In this document: positions 61,055 to 64,000 of the stretch, in pieces | Numbering within the stretch: position 1 is the first letter of the stretch | Layout of the letters: each line of letters begins with the position of its first letter | DNA from: Saprospiraceae bacterium | GTDB taxonomy: Bacteria > Bacteroidota > Bacteroidia > Chitinophagales > Saprospiraceae | Length of the DNA: 64,000 bases | Assembly (NCBI GenBank): GCA_019638385.1 | Contig: JAHBTW010000008.1 | Location: 150,320 to 214,319 of the forward strand | Direction: 5' to 3' | Position numbers and translations under genes: made by a program | The notes under the pieces: model-generated | Database searches by the model: none | Told to the model about the DNA's origin: nothing | The model's input: only the letters and a program-made list of their open reading frames with translations

Positions 61055-61576
61055 ATGGAACCATTCATTGGACAAATTCAAGCTTTTGGGTTCAATTTCG
61101 CACCTCGTGGCTGGGCCACTTGTGATGGGCAACTCCTCAGCATCGCGCAGTACCAAGCCTTGTTTTCCCTGTTGGGCACCACATACGGGGGCAATGGAAC
61201 AACCAACTTTGCTTTGCCCGACTTCCGCGGCCGGGTGATGATGCACCAAGGCGCAGGCCCGGGCCTTACGCCCCGATCCATGGGCGAGAGAGGCGGTGTG
61301 GAAACCAATACGTTGTCTGCGGGTAATTTGCCGGCTCACAGCCATCCGGTAGCCATACCGGTATCTACCGGCAATGCCAATTCCGAAGAGCCTGCGGGTA
61401 ATGTGCTTGCCGCTACCAATAACAATCAGTATGCCGCAGCTCCCACAGCAGGAGTATCCTACCATCCTTTTAGTACGGGTAATGCCGGGAGTTCTATCCC
61501 TGTCAATAATGTACAGCCTTATCTGGTGGTAAATGTTTGTATCGCATTGGAGGGTATTTACCCGTCCCGCCCCTAA
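61055..61576 (+). CDS. Tail-collar-domain protein (MdpB/microcystin-dependent-protein family)
   Basis: A 173-aa protein: MEPFIGQIQAFGFNFAPRGW, ATCDGQLLSIAQYQALFSLL, GTTYGGNGTTNFALPDFRGR and PAHSHP, ending VNNVQPYLVVNVCIALEG. This is the phage tail-collar fold found in many bacterial, non-phage proteins named after microcystin-dependent protein. No other phage structural genes surround it, so it is probably a bacterial surface or extracellular protein despite lacking an obvious signal peptide. Confidence 0.92.
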   Translation: MEPFIGQIQAFGFNFAPRGWATCDGQLLSIAQYQALFSLLGTTYGGNGTTNFALPDFRGRVMMHQGAGPGLTPRSMGERGGVETNTLSAGNLPAHSHPVAIPVSTGNANSEEPAGNVLAATNNNQYAAAPTAGVSYHPFSTGNAGSSIPVNNVQPYLVVNVCIALEGIYPSRP

Positions 61577-61589
61577 TAGTTAGATATGT

Positions 61590-61645
61590 GCGCTGTTTGT
61601 CCTTTCAAAAAACTGTTTTTGAAAAGGAGAACAGCGCGCGTTTTT
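61590..61645 (+). terminator. Long-stem terminator after the tail-collar gene
   Basis: GCGCTGTTTGTCCTTTCAAA pairs with the facing TTTTGAAAAGGAGAACAGCG (one bulge), followed by CGCGTTTTT. Confidence 0.85.
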
Positions 61646-61710
61646 GCCCTGTTGGCAATAAAATAAAGCGCAACGAATCTCCAATTTTTTACACCTCAAC
61701 AACTTTTCAA

Positions 61711-64000
61711 ATGAAAGTTCGATTCCTTATTACCCTGTTTCTGGGCTTAATCGCTTCTGTCGGTTATGGCCAATACCTCGAAACCTTTTCGACGCCGAAC
61801 AAGGGATACCTCGAAAACTTCGTGAATGATTTTAACGGAGTAAACTGGACCCTGACCCCTTGGGCCAATCAGCCGCCTGCCGAATTTGGCAGGGACGATC
61901 AGGATTATTTCAAAACCACCGCTGCGGGTGTGTTGGAAAGTATAGACCTGGACCAGGAGGTCTGCTGGTTAAGCCCTCTGCTGGTGGCTACCGTCAACGG
62001 AACGGCTGCCTTTACCGCAGATATTACCTGGGCGGGATATGACCCAAACCAAACCAATCCGGAGGAATACATCAATGTAGAATACAGAATCAATGGAGGC
62101 AGTTGGGTCAGGCACCCCAATGTCCTCGGCGCAAACGGCGACCCTGCTTTCACCGTGCGTTACACGGCTGTAGGCGGGTCGGGTTCTCACACAACCAATT
62201 TCCCCTCTATTGCCATCATGGTCGGCCATACTTTTGAAATACGCATCTGTGTGAGTAATAACACCGATGCGGAAGTAGTCACCATTGACAATGTGTCGGT
62301 GACCAACGTCCAGTTGGCCTCGGCCTGCCTCCAGCCCACGGTGAGTACCGTTGTTACCCCAACGGGTTCCTGCAATCCCAACACCGGAGCCATCACTGTC
62401 ACGGCCAGCAACGGCACGCCGGGCTACCATGTGGCCTGGAGCGGCCCCAGCAGCGGCAACCCTGCCGGCACTGAAATTGCCACGTCCGGAGGCAGCTACG
62501 CCATTTCACCATTGGCGGCCGGCCTTTATTCCATTACGGTGACCGACGCGGTCGGATGCTCAACTATCACCTCTGCAACGGTGACCACTGCTACGGCACT
62601 CGCCCTGAGTACGATCATCCTCAATGCCAACTGCCCCGGCGAGGCAAGTGGAGAGATTGACTTGATTGTCAACAATGGAGTACCTCCTTATTCCTATAGC
62701 TGGAGCAACCTGCCCGGCTCGCCTGACCCGCAAGACCAAATCGGGCTTACGCCGAATACATACACCGTGACGGTTACAGACGCAGCCGGCTGTACGGCCG
62801 GCACCAGTGCGGTAGTTGGCGTAGCGCCTACTGGTCCCTATCTGGAGGCTTTCTCCGTGAACAATAAGGGATACTTGCCTAATTATGTGGATGATTTTGT
62901 TGGCGTGAATTGGACGCTCAGCAATTGGCCGAATCAACCGCCCGCTGCCTTTGGGCGCGTCAGCAACGACTATTTCCAAACCAGCGGCGGGGTTTTGACT
63001 GCCCTCGACCTTGATGTAGAGGTTTGTTGGGAAAGCCCATTAATTAACCTCGGTAGCGGAACGATGTTCTCCGTTGACCTTGCCTGGAACCAGTTTGACC
63101 CGGAAGACTACATCAACGTGTTGTATAGCATTGATGGGGGCAGTTATGTCCAAGTCTCCAATAAAGCTGGCGGAGGAGCGGGCACCATTCAATATACTAC
63201 CACGGACAATAGTGGGTCCATGAATGTGTCGCAGACAGGGCTTTCCGGCAGTAGTATCCAGATTCGAATTTGTGGGGTTTCGAACTCGGAAAACGAGCAA
63301 TTCTCTTTGGACAACGTGAGTGTGCCTCAGGCGGTATCGCTTTGTTTTGGGCCGGCCAATGATCTGTGTGCCAACGCCACCAGCCTGACCTGCGGCGCCA
63401 CCATTACCGGCGACATCGGCGGCGCCACTGACACCGGCGCTCCTGCCGGCTGCACGGGCGGCGGGACACCGCAAGGCGGTATATGGTTTACGTTCGTCGG
63501 AACGGGGCAATTGACCACAGTGAGTACGGCAGGCTCTAATTTTAATACCCAACTCAATATATACACCGGCACTTGCGGGGCGCTGTCCTGTGTAGCCGGA
63601 GATGACGACAGCGGGCCGGGTACTACCTCAGAAGTGGTTTTCTGCGCTGCATCCGGAGTCACCTATTACATCTATCTCGATTCTGATGTAGCCTTGCCTG
63701 CCGGCACTTACAGCATCAGTGTGAACTGCGTACCAGTGGCTCCCAGTATCGCCACATGCCAAAGCAATATCACAACCGGCACCGATCCGGGTCTTTGTAC
63801 GGCAAGCGAGAGCTTCAGCGCTATCGCAACGGGCTGCCCTGTACCGACCATTACCTATGCGATCGGTATGACCACCATTACCTCTCCTTACAATTTTCCG
63901 GTGGGAACAACCACCGTGAACGTAACTGCCTCTAACGGCGTATCACCGGATGCTACCTGTTCCTTTACCGTTACCGTAACGGATACGCAGGCTCCGGACG
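61711..64000 (+). CDS. Large secreted surface protein with duplicated N-terminal module, SprB and HYR repeats (runs off the right edge)
   Basis: At least 763 aa, open at the edge. A signal peptide (MKVRFLITLFLGLIASVGYG) is followed by a jelly-roll module (NKGYLENFVNDFNGVNWTLT ... EVCWLSPLL), two SprB-like repeats (GTPGYHVAWSGPSSGNPAG; GVPPYSYSWSNLPGSPD), a second copy of the jelly-roll module (NKGYLPNYVDDFVGVNWTLS) and a pre-peptidase-C-like sandwich (NDLCANATSLTCGATITGDI). The start of an HYR domain comes next (FPVGTTTVNVTASNGVSPDA, TVTVTDTQAPD). A T9SS sorting domain is expected beyond the window. Probable adhesin or cell-surface filament. Confidence 0.9.
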   Translation, partial: MKVRFLITLFLGLIASVGYGQYLETFSTPNKGYLENFVNDFNGVNWTLTPWANQPPAEFGRDDQDYFKTTAAGVLESIDLDQEVCWLSPLLVATVNGTAAFTADITWAGYDPNQTNPEEYINVEYRINGGSWVRHPNVLGANGDPAFTVRYTAVGGSGSHTTNFPSIAIMVGHTFEIRICVSNNTDAEVVTIDNVSVTNVQLASACLQPTVSTVVTPTGSCNPNTGAITVTASNGTPGYHVAWSGPSSGNPAGTEIATSGGSYAISPLAAGLYSITVTDAVGCSTITSATVTTATALALSTIILNANCPGEASGEIDLIVNNGVPPYSYSWSNLPGSPDPQDQIGLTPNTYTVTVTDAAGCTAGTSAVVGVAPTGPYLEAFSVNNKGYLPNYVDDFVGVNWTLSNWPNQPPAAFGRVSNDYFQTSGGVLTALDLDVEVCWESPLINLGSGTMFSVDLAWNQFDPEDYINVLYSIDGGSYVQVSNKAGGGAGTIQYTTTDNSGSMNVSQTGLSGSSIQIRICGVSNSENEQFSLDNVSVPQAVSLCFGPANDLCANATSLTCGATITGDIGGATDTGAPAGCTGGGTPQGGIWFTFVGTGQLTTVSTAGSNFNTQLNIYTGTCGALSCVAGDDDSGPGTTSEVVFCAASGVTYYIYLDSDVALPAGTYSISVNCVPVAPSIATCQSNITTGTDPGLCTASESFSAIATGCPVPTITYAIGMTTITSPYNFPVGTTTVNVTASNGVSPDATCSFTVTVTDTQAPD

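Noticed and set aside
61055..61576. Prophage indicated by the tail-collar protein
   Set aside because: No capsid, portal, terminase or other tail genes nearby; MdpB-like proteins are common non-phage bacterial genes.

Overview
The window is a chromosomal stretch of a Bacteroidota bacterium, most likely a multicellular or gliding Saprospiria-type lineage (Saprospiraceae, Lewinellaceae or Haliscomenobacteraceae). The evidence is: type IX secretion (T9SS) C-terminal signals of both types A and B, SprB/PKD/HYR repeat adhesins, an OmpA-SprB fusion, DUF4249 and DUF1624 proteins, Bacteroidota -7 boxes (TAnnTTTG) ahead of many genes, few Shine-Dalgarno sequences, and long tails of low-complexity intergenic repeats. 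The assignment below phylum level is inference.

Layout. 1-8 kb: the 5' part of a TonB-dependent receptor, the nicotinamide riboside transporter pnuC, two exported proteins, a DUF1624 membrane acyltransferase-like protein, a secreted prolyl oligopeptidase and a DinB-like protein. 8-16 kb: one giant (about 2,600 aa) T9SS-secreted FN3/PKD adhesin with nested tandem duplications. 16-20 kb: exported proteins, a DUF4249 lipoprotein, a SCO1-like copper chaperone with a partner lipoprotein, and a PIN toxin-antitoxin pair. 20-29 kb: pcaF/paaJ-type thiolase, OmpA-SprB protein, a small-gene/HNH pair followed by the 3' stub of an OmpA paralogue, a CcmD-like protein overlapping glutamate dehydrogenase, an Lrp regulator, a TraB/GumN protein and tRNA-Ser(TGA). 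29-36 kb: an RND efflux operon (tetR, tolC-like, adaptor, pump) with matching operator-like palindromes at the tetR and tolC starts. 36-48 kb: a HepT/MntA toxin-antitoxin pair, surface proteins, a pair of long direct repeats (one carrying a MITE-like element) around a putatively phase-variable lipoprotein and a T9SS type B protein, a CtpA protease and a second Lrp regulator. 48-52 kb: yraN divergent from rpsF-rpsR-rplI, then an amylase-like secreted protein.

52.6-58.6 kb is the most interesting part: a complete diversity-generating retroelement (DGR). A formylglycine-generating-enzyme-fold target gene ends in a 133-bp variable region (VR, 53259-53391). It is followed by an HRDC-domain accessory gene, a DGR-type reverse transcriptase and a 133-bp template repeat (TR, 54991-55123). 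VR and TR align without gaps and differ at 12 positions, 11 of which are adenines in TR: the signature of adenine-specific mutagenic retrohoming. Immediately downstream in the same direction lie a XisH/XisI pair and an LRR-Roc-COR-TIR protein, so the island looks like a conflict or sensing locus in which a hypervariable cytoplasmic binding protein may work with a TIR effector (inference).

58.5-64 kb: an acyl-ACP thioesterase, a HExxH metalloprotease that seems truncated, an MdpB-like tail-collar protein and the start of another SprB/HYR surface protein running off the right edge.

The intergenic regions are full of mosaic repeats. Several genes have had their ends rebuilt by these repeats: the N-terminus of the TolC-like protein, and the C-termini of the RND pump, the TetR regulator and probably the metalloprotease.
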